Assembly: GCA_030789695.1 (NCBI GenBank)
Contig: CM061142.1
Location: forward strand, 352,693,486 to 352,757,485
From: Scilla litardierei
Lineage: Eukaryota > Streptophyta > Magnoliopsida > Asparagales > Asparagaceae
DNA length: 64,000 nt
Direction of reading: 5' to 3'
Shown here one piece after another: positions 45,544-57,190 of the stretch; the stretch's first letter is position 1, and every line of letters begins with the position of its first letter. A model generated the notes under the pieces. The model worked only from the letters and a program-made list of their open reading frames with translations, was not told the origin of the DNA and ran no database searches. A program made the position numbers and the translations under genes.

Positions 45544-48511
45544 TGTCACGCCCCGCTTCCCAAAAACGTGGAGGCGAAGCGTGAGAAGGTCCGCTCAGAC
45601 TTGAAGCTACAAAGCCGCAAGTCCGATAAGCGTTAATCAATAATAATTAGCAGGTCCCTGTAACGTGACACGGAACAAAGATAACAAAAATAGAGAGACT
45701 AACAAAATTTAATCAATCTCAAGGTCCAACAAAATATCCAACAATCAGAAAAGCCACCAGGCTACAGCAGAGTCCAAAAAGAAGGGCCTAGCATGGCCAA
45801 CAAGAAACGATTATCAAAGAGGTGCTACTCACCGACAAACAACAACAACTAACAAGTACTGCGAAAGAACTAAGACTGGTCGTCGGTGTCCTCGTACTCA
45901 TCGTCAACAACAGGATCGGGCACGAACTCCACGAACTCGTCGCCCTCAACAGCAGTCTCTGGCTCAGCAACTAACATGCGACACCCAAAGAGAAGGAGCA
46001 CATGTCAGCAAGTCTACAAGACTTGTGCAAGGAAACTAAAGAAAGTGAAAAGCAACTAGCAATCCTAAAGTATCCATGACATGGCAGTTAAAAGTAAGAG
46101 TGCAACAAGTATAGTTAAAAAAAAGGTACAAGCATGGCATGGATGTCAAGTTTGCAAGGGACATACACAAGGACTAGTACAAGTAAAGTAAGCACGTTGT
46201 GCACAGAGATTCCGCCCTTTGGCTAGAGTGGCTGTACGGGCCAACTCTTACGCTCAAGTGACCGTTTATCCCTACCCCTCCACGTGTATCGAGCCATGGC
46301 TTTACCCCCAAACATGGAATGCTCGCTTCTGGATCACAAGTCAGGAAGTGTTTTTAACAAAGATGGCGTAGGGTTATGCCCGCATAACGGGTGCCTAGCC
46401 GGAAACACGGAAACACGGATTGTACATGTAATTGGTAGCGTGTGCTACGATGCAACATACAAGTCATTGGCATGAAAGAATGTAATGCATGGCAGATATT
46501 CAATTAAATTCGCGTACCGTTAAAGAAATTAAACGTGACAGGCAAATGCATGACATGACATGACAAGGTAATCTAGCTTCGTTGTCAAGCTAGAATTCGG
46601 GTTTGCGCCTAGACCGCTATCATTTCACGGTCTAGTCTCTTTCACCCTAAAAGCAAAGAAATGGCCTAAAACATGGCCTAAAGCAAGATTGGCAAGTTTC
46701 ACTTGCCTGATTTCGGTGATATCGGTTGTCGTGGGTTCGTCTTGACGCGCGTTACTCTATGGAGCGACTGGTTCTCTGTTTTGATTAAACATAATAATGA
46801 ATTAGGTTCGACCCAACATAATTTAATAGTAATCTTTTTAACCATTAAGTTCTCTACCATCGGGTGGTGTTTGTACCATATAATTAAACTAACCATTATG
46901 TAATATACTGCTAGTAGTGATACTACCCATATGTTAGAAGCATTGCATTCTGTTAAGTTTACAGAATATTAATGTCATTTTAACATTTATATTAGGAGTT
47001 GTGTACTAGCTTACATCATAAACTAAATTGTATGTTTAATGAACTCCAAAACTGATAGAGCCAACATTTAAACGAACATTTTCTAAATCACAGATAGGTG
47101 TCCGGTAACAATAAATGTTCCTCTTATATCTAATTTAGTTGATTCAAATGATCCTCAAGATTTTCTTTGTTCCTCGGCATTGACTGGCTAACGTACATTA
47201 AAAATATAGACTATGCAGGCCAAACAACGAACCGTAAAGAAGTTGGGTTGGGTAAATATCATACAGCCTAACAAGACTACAACAATTTAAGCAATATTTG
47301 TATATTATTTGTAGCTTGTCATTGTCACATAAATGAGATTTACAACTTGACTGGATTTAAAAAATAATAATGTATGTAAGTGCAATGCACTTAGACGTCA
47401 TGTAAGTTGGCCATGTTCACCAATCTAAGGCATTTCAGGTGGAGATCAAAAAGAATTCATCACTAAATCTCTGAACAGTAACGGTCAGAACAATTAAGCA
47501 ACAAAGCAGACATTAGGATGTGTTGACAATGATTAATGATGCTTTGGCATGCAAATACTCTTCCAGACCTTGAAAACAAGTCATTTTATTCAGGCATCAA
47601 CGAGATAACTGACGGTATATGATATAAATTTGTACTTACGTGTTTCGATTCGTTCTGTCGACCTAGCAGGAGAAAACGGCGATGGACGGAGGCGTTACTG
47701 CAGCGGCCCCGACGACGATGGATTCAGACGGAGGCGCAGTGACTCCGAGCGCAGGGCAACGGCGAGTGGAGATCATTCGGGAGGAGACGAAGTCAGGTCA
47801 AGGCGGTGGTTTGGGTTTCGGGGAGGTTGTAGGCGCGCCGAACGGGGCTGAGGGTCGGCAGAGCACATGTGAGCCTAGGGGAAAATTTTGGGTTATAAAA
47901 TTTGAAGAGGCTGAGAGCAGTGAGGAGAAGTCTAGGGTTTAGGTTATTGTAGACCCTCTAGAGCTGGTAAGGGGAGATGCTCCACGTGGGGAGAGTGGAG
48001 ACGTGGGAGAGAGACGTGTATGTGGGGTCAGTTGGAATTCTGTTTAAAACGATTTTTGATTTAGTTAAGCAATAGGATTTGGGTTGATCCCTTTAAGAAA
48101 CACACATTCGCAGGTTTGAAGAATGGGTAAAAATTACTCTTGGGTTTTAAAAGGATATGTTTAGATTAATATGTTAGTTTTAAAAAAAGACTTTATTATT
48201 ATTTTTTTTATTATCATTAACTAACAGATTTGTTTAAAAAAACATATATTTCCTTTGGAACAATCAGGTTCAAGATTCGAATTTTTTTAATTATAAAATT
48301 TAATTTTTAATAATGAGGTTAAAGCAGGTTGACCTATCGACATCCAAAAATTAACAAGATACCGGAGCGATCGCGCCTCCGAGAGGATCATGAATACGGA
48401 GTTTGGTTGCGCGTCTGAACTACGGAAATACAATAATAAAATCAAATACAAAATATGCACACGAATCAACATACGCACAAAAATACGTACGACCGGAAAG
48501 TGGCCGTTACA
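45544..48511 (-). repeat. Element G 5' LTR
   Basis: Direct repeat of 37747-40716, two bases shorter. Differences are sparse single substitutions, consistent with a young insertion. Confidence 0.95.
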
Positions 48512-48516
48512 AAGAT

Positions 48517-49737
48517 GTAGATCAGCGATGGAGACCTAGGAGTATGTTGGTGACCTAGAATCAAGCTCTTGGCTTGGAAGGCTCACAATCAATGAATCTC
48601 TCTTTTGAAAAAAGAGTGAGAGAGAAATTTAAGTGAGAAATGAAAGAGCTTTGAATGAGGATTAAATTCTTCTCTTTGATTCTCTAAAGATCAATAAAGA
48701 TCAGCCTTGAATGCTATGAATGCAGCAGTCTAAGTATATATAGGATAGAGGAAAGAGAGAGCAAAATTCGTTGCATTTAATGCTCCAACGGCTCTATTCT
48801 GAAGAAGACTAGTCGGTCAAAGAAGAACCACTGACCGACTAGTTCATCAACTAGTCGGTCGGTGAAACAACATGAACCGACTAAGAGGTGAACAGCCAAA
48901 AGGTGAAGTTCACGGAATGAATTACTAGTCGGTCTAAGAAGACTTACCAACCGACTAGTTTCACAACTAGTCGATCTGTGAGTCAACTTTGACCGACTAA
49001 CAGGTGAAATAGAGAAGGCTGAACTCAAGATGAATTAGTCGGTCCAAAAACAAAGTCTAACCGACTAGTTCTTCAACTAGTCGGTCGACAAATGTTCTTT
49101 GACCGACTAACGATAAACAGTAACTTAGGCTGTACAGGGAAAGCTCAACTAGTCTGTATAAGAAGGATTCCTAACTGACTAGTTTCACAACTAGTCGATC
49201 GGTGAACCTCCTTTGACCAACTAACTGTAAACAGTAAGTGAGCTGAAATTGAACAAGGCAAACTAGTCGGTTCAAGAAGCTTTGCCGACCAACTAGATTG
49301 CCATCTAGTCGGTTGGTTCTTCTTCTTGAACCAACTAACATGCACAAGAAGTCACGAATCGAAGCACGAAGCTTCGGGAAAGTTTGTATGGGCTTCTACT
49401 AAGATCCTAGCTCTAAGATATGAGCGTTAAGAAGATTAAAACGTAAGACCTACTCAAGGCTTAACAATCTACGAAATGAAGCTAGAAGACTATAAAATAA
49501 ACTTGACGAACCGTCTTCAAAAGCTTCGATCGAATCATCTTGACTGCAATAATGGTCCTTGAGCTTCAACGAAGCTTTAGGCACACGTTCACGTGCTTTG
49601 AGAAGTCTCGAGACGTCGCTTTGGATGTTCATATAAATTTGGCGACGATCTCCATAACTGCGCCCACAAAGAGTTAGTTCACGATATTTATGTTTGTTCA
49701 TCATCCAAAACCAAATCCTGGGAATCAATACTCAACA
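48517..49737 (-). repeat. Element F 5' LTR, outer part
   Basis: Aligns with 27423-28643. It carries the second copy of the CGACTAGT array (about 48806-49335) and the TATA box at 48735-48744. It ends in tcaatactcaaca, followed by TTATG, the target duplication of F. Confidence 0.93.
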
Positions 49738-49742
49738 TTATG

Positions 49743-52289
49743 ATGGTATTAAGAGAGGTATACTAGTATATATATGAGTATATATACTTAATGTATATAT
49801 ATATATATTAATATAAGCCAGATATGTAAGATAAAATTGATATTAAATTATATACTAATCAAAAAATACCCAGAGACAACCGAAAAATCCATCGCGTCGT
49901 GTAGAACACGTAGACACTGAAATCATTCCAATGTGGGACTTATATTTTTCAAAAAAAATTTCAAAGATATAAGTGATTACTTCTAAATTGCTTTTAAAAT
50001 TTGTATCTTCTAATAATGCACGCATTTTCCAAATAAAAAAATACAGTTGTATTCTACTGATCAAGACGAACGTTTTGACAGGTCATATGAAATATTTTAA
50101 CGGGTACATTTCTTTAAATAAATCTTCAAACATTTGCGATATCTATTTTCTAGTTTAGAAAATTATTTTTAAATCTATAAAATTCATTTTAAGCTTTCAA
50201 AAATTATAAAAAATACAAAGGAGGTTTAGAAAAATATTTTCTTCTTAGATAAAATTATTTTCTTCACATATAGCTTTTCTAAAAATTATTAGCGCGCGTT
50301 TTGTCACATTTTGAGCTATAATAAAAATAGAAAAAGGTTAATAAAAATACATTTAAAAATAGTATAATCTTAACCCAGTTGTTTCTTATGTTTACATGAA
50401 CCGTTTCTCGTGCACAAACTCCCTTGGAAGATCTAGCTCCAGCCTCGACTTATCATGACGATCCTTAAACCCGTAAGTCACTCTAATTCTAGTTTTAGAA
50501 GCTAAGCAAGTGTACTAGTATGAAATTAGGACATTGCATATAGCATCAGAATGGCTATTGAATTGAACAAATGAATATAGACCTAATTAAATAGGAAACT
50601 AAACTTATAGTCTCAGAACGATTATTAACTTGAGCATACGACATTACCAACTTTCAACTTTGGTAGTTGTAGCACGCAACCATCTACTTCGGTAAACATT
50701 GTATTAATGGAAATACTACATACTCGAAGCATGGGATCAACATCATAGTTGTTGGCCTTGTGTTTATCCTCAAATTTCTTAGCAACCGCTTTACATTGGC
50801 CTAGTCGATTTGAAAAGGGTTCTTAACTTTCTAGTTTTCAATCAGAAAGTCAATCAGTGGTCCTGGTTTAGCTATCATAGTGAATAAACAAGGAACTACT
50901 CTACTGGTTGTTAATATAATCGATGGATCAGATGTGATAATTGACAATCTTACTATTGGTATCACCCGATGTCTAGGGTCGTTTTCGCCAAAGTTTGGAT
51001 CACCCTGCTTGTGGGGATAGTGACCTGCTTGGCCATACCTGACTGGCCGTGTATGCATGAATCAATGTTAGAATTCCAATTATCATCAGTTTGCCTGCAT
51101 TGATTATAAATACCTTCAAATGAGTTTCTTCAACCTTTCATCGCATGTAAACTTATATTCACCATGATAACTCTTGTTCACTCTTGTCCACCATGTTTTG
51201 ATGTTTTTCACATAAAAATTGTACATTAACTTTGTATACACTTGTTGCACGATTGCTCACGTTTAAATAGTCACATCACTCGCTGCATGACATCTATAAC
51301 TCAGTGAATGCTAATGAATTATCAAATGGAATATCTTGTGGAATATCTTGTGGTACATTTTGTGGTATACCTTGTGGTATATCTTGTAGAATATCTTGTG
51401 GAACATCTTGTAATAAACATATACTTGATTCACATGACACATCACTGGGGTTTGGGGTAAATCATAGTTTGAGAGATTGTGGGAGTTACTGGAGTTCATC
51501 TACCTGCTGCCTGCATCGACGAAAATAGATGCTGCTATGTCGGTAAAACCTTACATGATGCTGTGTCGATAAAACCTTACATGCTGCCTGCATCGGTCAA
51601 ACTCTTACCACTAATTGTGTCAGTCCCGTCTAGGTAAAGCGCACCCAGGCAAGAGATGAACTCAATGGTTGCATATCATACTCTCCAACTTGAGTCGCGT
51701 AGTTTAGTTACTACTTGCAAAACTACATTGCTGCATGTTTGTCTTATTATTGTTACTCCACGTGTCTGCTTATCTTACTATTGTTGCTACCATACATGCT
51801 TTGTTACCATGTCATATATGTCATGTCATAGTTGTTGCTCTCATACATTACTTATCACACTTGCATGTATGACTGATGTTCCTTTACTTGTCACATTTGC
51901 ATGAATACATGTAGTCGGTTTCCACAGCCTGTTCATTTCCATGCTTGTACACTGCTTTTACTACTATTTCTACAATTGTTGTGACTTACCTATGGTTCCA
52001 TTTTCATGGCACCGGCAGACGACGAACAGATTGAAGAGGAGACCCCTGAGTTTGAGAAGTCAGAGTTTGACCATGTGACCGCTGACTTTCTTGATCTTAA
52101 GTGGTGCATTTTCTGCTATACTTTTTTTCTTTCATATATCCTTGTTGTATTATATGGATTGTAATAAAATAGACACTATTTGAGTATTTTTGTACATCTC
52201 TACATCGTATCTATATTGTTTTTACGGGTGATCTGCAGACCTGCAAATAAATCAAATAAGTAATGGCCCCCTGATAGCGGGTCGTTACA
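49743..52289 (+). repeat. Element D 3' LTR, right part
   Basis: Resumes the LTR of D after element F and aligns with 20395-22957. It ends at 52289 with gcgggtcgttaca, an inverted match to the LTR start TGTAACG. Right of it is hAT transposase sequence. Confidence 0.88.
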
Positions 52290-54233
52290 TCTGTCTTGAA
52301 CCAATCCTTCGCACAAACCGCCGCTTCGACTATATATTCCTTCAGCATTGAACTCTTATTGCTAAGAACACGACTACTTGCATTAAAAGCAGACTCCGAA
52401 GCAACAATAGATATGGGTACATCTAGCAAATCACGTGTCATGATGGAAAGAATTGGATAGCTAGTTTTATATTGTTTCCACCATGACAGATTATCAAAAT
52501 GCTCACTATTCAATTCTTCTTCAGTAAAAGGACAAGCATTTGCCAAATACATAGACAGTTCACCAGAAGAACTATCTGTGACTACTTTTCTTTGTTTCTT
52601 TTTACCCATAAGCGGGAGAGCCTACCCGGAGAAGAAGAAGGTGCTTGAATAGAAGAGGTGAGTGCAGAACACCCAAATCGTGTCTCATATAAAGAAAAAA
52701 GGGATCTTAAGCTACTCTTAAAACTAGCTATCTGTTCCTCCGTATTAATTCTCATGTTTTCGTAATATGTATCTAATAAGACAACTACACCTTCCTCCTT
52801 AATACAGGGATCAAAAACCTTAGCTAAAGAATATAGCAAAGGAACTGGATTCCAATACTTAAGGTGTTTTCTCTCCATTTCTTCAATCATTTTTCTAATG
52901 TGAGGATTAATAGGGGTCTCATTATCTCTATGTTTTTCTATAACATCAGAAATCAAAACTAATTGTTCTAAGCCTATAACTGATGTGGGGTAGTATACTC
53001 CAGAAAACAATTTTGTAGATAAGTTGAAAATTTCAAAAAAATCATACAGTTCATCTATAATTGTCCACTCAAGATCACCAACGTCATAATCAATGTTATT
53101 TGCAAGGTGTCTACTTGCATACTCACTAAGTTGAGTTCAATTGATTTTCATAGAATGCATCATTAAATACGTTGAATTCAACCTATGTGGAACACTAAAT
53201 TTAAAGGCTCTATAGGGCTGCTGGTTACTACGACATGTCTTCTTGTATTCCCTCTTTCTTTGTGCATAAGTAGCAATTAATAACATTGGGTTTTTTGCTT
53301 TTTCAAGAAAAATATCTGTAGTTTTAAGTCCATCTTGAACTGCTAAGTTTAAAACATGACATGCACAACGTTGATGAAAAAGTAACCCATCTAGATAAGG
53401 GTTTAATTGATGTTTCAAATAAGAAATAACATTATTATTATTAGATGCATTATTAAAGGTAAATGTGAAATTTTTTTCAGCTATATCATAATCACGAAGC
53501 ATAGAAATTAAATGACTAGCAATAACCCTACCCGTATGCGCATGCTCTAACATTTTTAAACCTATAATTCTTTTCTGAATTAGAAAATCTTGATCTACAT
53601 AATGGGTCGTAAGACATATGTAAGAACCACCCCCATTTCGTAGTCTATATATCAGAAGGTAAAGCAATTCTAGAGTCTAGATTAATAAATATTTGATGCA
53701 TGTTAGCTTTTCTTTCGTGAAAAGCATTCAGATAATCTTTTCTAAGAGTGTTCCTAGGCACTCTTCAAAAAGCAGCGTTAAGTGCCATTTGGTTGAATCT
53801 CTCAAAGTCGGAGTTTTCACCATAGTTTAATGGTAGTTCTTGTATTAAAACTAATCCAGTCATTTTTTTCATCATTGTTTCCGCAGAATATGAGAAACCA
53901 GTCAGAGAGGTAGATGATGCAGATAAATTTAATGTGGTTTGTCTAGCATCTTTTTGTGTGTGAGATTTCATGTGTCTTAATAGATGGGATGTGTTCGCAA
54001 TATGTACGTCAGCAAAATTAGCTCTACATATATTGCAAAAATTCTGAACATGTTCGATGCCATCTTTATCTTTTACCATTTTACGTGTAAAGTTATCCCA
54101 AACACTAGACTTTGTTGCTTTTTTGGGTTTCTTGTGTAAGAATATGTGCCGTAGGAGAAGAGGTTTGTACAGGTGAACTAGAGTAAGTGTATGCAGCATG
54201 CGGAAAAAGAGATTGTGTAGTCCCAAATATGAC
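52290..54233 (-). pseudogene. hAT-family transposase, broken
   Basis: Reading from 54226 down: a BED-type zinc finger (Cys at 54037 and 54028, His near 53970-53960), a linker, the RNase H-like catalytic region ('SYICLTTHYVD', 'CACHVLNLAVQDG', 'PHRLNSTYLM'), 'HLKYWNPVPLLYSLAKVFDP', and the C-terminal dimerisation domain ('WWKQYKTSYPILSIMTRDLLDVPISIVASESAFNASSRV'). Stops and frame changes near 53768, 53665, 53137 and 52600 break it. Chromovirus D truncates it at the C-terminus (the missing tail is at 10705-10765). Element H interrupts it upstream at 54234, so the N-terminus lies beyond the window. Confidence 0.85.
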
Positions 54234-54483
54234 TGACGTGTGTGTGTATTTTATATATTCACGCACGTCTTCTTTTGTGTTTTTCCGTTATTTTCCGCCA
54301 TCTCGTATCCGTTTTCTCGTATTTTCTAGTTTTCTTTCACTTCTCCGTGTTTTTGCATGTTTGCAGGAGTTTGCCAGCATAGGGGACACATAACGAAGAT
54401 ATCGTAAGTCCCCGGAGCAACGGGAGGAGTCACGCGTGATCCAGGGGGTCAAACGATGAAGATCGCCATCTTTCAGCCCCCAT

Positions 54484-54930
54484 CCGATCGGTTGGATACA
54501 GCCAACCGATCGGGTGATGCACGCGTGCACGACCCGGACAGCAGCTGAAGCAATGTGACCACCAACCGACCGGTTCAATGACCGGTTAAACCCGACAAAC
54601 TTCTCAGGAAATTGGAGCTGAATTCCAACCGATCGGGTGATATTCACCCGATCAGTTCATCTGTAGTCGTTTCTCCCAAGTCACGACCCGGAGAGCTCAC
54701 CCGACGGCCAGCTGACCGTGCCAAAACATCGCAACTTTCTGTCTTTTGGGTGACGTTTCCAATCGATCGGTTGATTTATCAACCAATCGGTTCACCAGAT
54801 GAGCTCAAGATCCAAACGACAAGTAGCTTCCGCCAACCGATCGTGTCGCCTGACCGGGTGAAATTCTGAAGAGCGCTGCCGAAGAACGAAGCAGGTCACC
54901 AGATCGGTTGATTCTTCAACCGATCGGGTG
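54484..54930. repeat. Palindrome motif array of LTR H (CCGATCGG)
   Basis: About 14 copies of aaCCGATCGGttga or aaCCGATCGGgtga and their reverse complements, including degenerate forms (accggt, ccgaccggt). The core CCGATCGG is a perfect 8-bp palindrome. The array recurs from about 63710 to the window end in the 3' LTR, and internally at 59031-59374. Confidence 0.9.
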
Positions 54931-54941
54931 ATGTCGTTTTC

Positions 54942-54954
54942 TATATATATAAAC
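54942..54954 (+). promoter_or_regulatory. TATA box of LTR H
   Basis: tatatatataaac, 12 bp after the last CCGATCGG motif. Confidence 0.7.
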
Positions 54955-55914
54955 ACTAGGTTTCCAGAAACGGGGGCTGTTGTATATTTTTACTGTTTTT
55001 CTCCATAGTGACGGCTGGAATTTTCTTGTTATTTGTAAGTGTTCCGATCTTTACCAAACTTTGATATTATCTTAATAGCATTGCTACTATTGCATTTCAA
55101 TCGCCTGATTATGTTTTTAACGGTCGATTTTCATTTAGATCTCTTTTTACCTATAATGTGTGAGTAGTTCCGCAATCTGGGATTTTGGTGGAAACCCCTT
55201 CGTGGGTTCTCCCTAATACGTCCATAGGACTAGGAAATCGATAGTGATTAGGAATCTATTGGTTACGCGGGGTGTTTCATTGTCATCGGTGGGAAAAAGA
55301 CCGCCTTTGACCATTGGGCCAAGGGGGAATAAACTTGGCGGTTGACTCCCTAGCCATAGCACACGCCCTTAGCGTAGGCATCGAATCCTTGCATGTGGGA
55401 ACGGCAGGATGAGATGTTGGGAGTTATCGTTGCGAGCTTAGTTCTCCTGGAGTCGGTCAGTGTTAATGGACTTGGGAATGCCCACTGACCAAACCCGGGT
55501 AGTCCGGCGTATCATCCTGGGCACCGACCGGAATATCGGGCCCATGGGACGCTGGTATCACTCTTAGAGGCAACGTCTCTCCACTAAACCCTAATTCTGA
55601 TCGTTATCCTATCCGTCAGACGTATTAGCGAGAATCACATGATAGGGTGGAAACCGAAGTCCTAGGTTTCCCTTTATATTGCTTATCCTCATATCTACTA
55701 TTCGTGACAAACCATCCTCCGATTTGGGCTAGCTCACCCATGGGGTGAATCAGGTCCCTTCTGACACAAGCACAACCACACCTCCCTGTGTTCGATCCCC
55801 AAGCCACACGACAACACCGTGCGCTTGCGGTTACAAATATTTAAATCTTGCACCCCTAAATCCTTATTATTGCACACTTTGCCTGCACACACAACGTGGG
55901 GACGTCAAGCTTTA

Positions 55915-55932
55915 TGGCGTCGTTGCCGGGGA
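55915..55932 (+). other. Primer binding site, tRNA-Asp type (element H)
   Basis: tggcgtcgttgccgggga, seven bases after the LTR. It differs by one base from that of element E. Confidence 0.9.
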
Positions 55933-56102
55933 GGCAACGTGCTTGTTATTTTAGGACCTTTATGAACCCTTGAGTCTAGCTCATATCCCTATCTCGCGAT
56001 AATTTTCGCAATCTTCTTTTTCATTTTTTATTTTCTAATTTTTATTTTCTAATTTTATCTGTTTCTTTCCCACTTGTGCTTCAAGGGTGTTTGTTGCTTT
56101 TA

Positions 56103-57190
56103 ATGCGCAGGAACACAAGGAGTCTTGACGACTTGATTCCTGTTGATCCTGAGATAAATGCCACTCTAAGGCGTCTGTCCGCAGAGAAGAGAAGAAGAGA
56201 AGAGTCCGAAGCCATGGGGGCGAACACCCCACCACATAAGTCCCTGCTGGAGTACTCGATGCCTTCCATCGGGTCCACCTCCTCCATCCAACCTCCTGCT
56301 ATTATGGCACAGAGCTTCGAGCTTAAGCCGTCTTTAGTTACGTGGATCCAGGAGGATCAATTCTCTAGGGCACCCATGGAGAGCCCTATCGAGCATCTGG
56401 ACTCTTTCCTTGAGAAGTGTGACACCTTCCAGATAAATGGTGTCACCACTGAAGCAATCCGTCTGAATCTATTCCCCTTCTCTCTGCAGGATAAGGCCAA
56501 GCAGTGGCTTATGGGAAAGGACCCCAACACCTTCAACACTTGGGAGAATCTCTCAAACGCTTTTCTGATTAAGTTCTTTCCTCTGGGGAAGACCATGAAG
56601 CTAAGGAGTGAGATCTCCTTCTTCTCCCAAGCCAGCCACGAGTCCTTGCATGAATCTTGGACTAGATATAAAGAGATGCAGAGAAGATGCCCTCATCACG
56701 AGCTTTTGAAGTGGCAGATCATAAATATGTTCTATAATGGATTGAGGGATGACTTGAAGTCTTCAATGGACGCCGCGGATGGGGGTCCTTCATGTCTAGG
56801 AGTGAAGAAGATGCCAGGAACATCTTGGAAAACATGGTATCGAACAATGAGCGGTGGTGCGACGAGCGTGCCACACCCCGATCTGGAGGAATTCATAGAG
56901 TCGATGACGTCGATAAGTTGTCCAGCAAATTTAATTTGCTGTCAACCCAGATCTCAGCGCTCATGGTAGGATCTGGCAGTGCCAGCACACAACAGGTATC
57001 GGCGGTGGAATCCGAAGTCCTGGGAGACTTCGAGGGTGGTGACATTTCACCACCGGTGGATCAGGCGAGCACGCTTTTTTTCAACCCTACGGGTAATGCG
57101 CCGTATCCACCTAGGACGAGCTCGAATCCGGTCTATTCTCCAAACAACCAGAACCACACCAACCTTAGCTACCGGGCACCGTTTCTGTAG
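56103..57190 (+). pseudogene. gag: Athila-type Gag of element H, frameshifted
   Basis: Start chosen at the ATG at 56103 (MRRNTRSLDD), as in Athila Gag, rather than the upstream in-frame ATG at 56076. The retrotransposon Gag domain is clear: 'IRLNLFPFSLQDKAKQWL', 'FLIKFFPLGKT', 'RYKEMQRRCPHH', 'INMFYNGL'. A frame change occurs at a run of five Gs near 56785-56790. The protein then continues in another frame (56792-57190), with a second frame change near 57190 into the Gln-rich linker of the next segment. No CCHC knuckle is visible. Confidence 0.82.

Larger units (their letters stand above)
37747..48511 (-). mobile_element. Element G: near-complete Tekay/Del-type chromovirus (Ty3), 10765 bp
   Basis: The LTRs are 37747-40716 and 45544-48511 (2970 and 2968 bp). 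Perfect target duplication AAGAT lies at 37742-37746 and 48512-48516, and the empty site can be read in the other LTR of F near 27420. Gag-Pol is on the minus strand, so 45544-48511 is the 5' LTR. Pol ends in a chromodomain. The long LTRs and domain order fit the Tekay/Del clade. It is the innermost and therefore the youngest insertion in its stack. Confidence 0.95.
26909..49737 (-). mobile_element. Element F: Sirevirus-type Copia retrotransposon with envelope-position ORF
   Basis: The LTRs are 26909-28643 (3' LTR, 1735 bp) and 37234-37746 plus 48517-49737 (5' LTR, 1734 bp once element G and its duplication are removed). On the minus strand the order is gag (34963-37206), pol (31811-34860) and an additional ORF (29570-31141). 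That layout, the long Gag and the tRNAi-Met primer site fit the Sirevirus (SIRE1/Maximus) group. gag and pol carry nonsense codons and a changed catalytic residue; the downstream ORF is intact. Confidence 0.92.
10766..52289 (+). mobile_element. Element D: large-LTR chromovirus-like Ty3 retrotransposon, host of nested E, F and G
   Basis: Its LTRs are TGTAACGGCC...GGGTCGTTACA. The 5' LTR is 10766-11798 plus 20041-22957 (about 3950 bp without element E). The 3' LTR is 25497-26908 plus 49743-52289 (about 3959 bp without element F). The internal region is 22958-25496. Agreement of the two reconstructed lengths supports the assignment. Both flanks are hAT transposase sequence with an imperfect duplicated gtctt(c/g)aac rather than a clean 5-bp duplication. 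Only decayed RT remains inside, so D is dead. Confidence 0.85.
54234..55907 (+). repeat. Element H 5' LTR
   Basis: 1674 bp, TGACGTGTGT to GGGGACGTCA (inverted TGACG/CGTCA ends). It has a T-rich start ending in 'gtttgcag', the CCGATCGG array (54484-54930), a TATA box (54942), and a terminal block with gttcgatcccc (55790-55800) and gtgcgcttgcgg shared with LTRs A and E. Confidence 0.95.
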
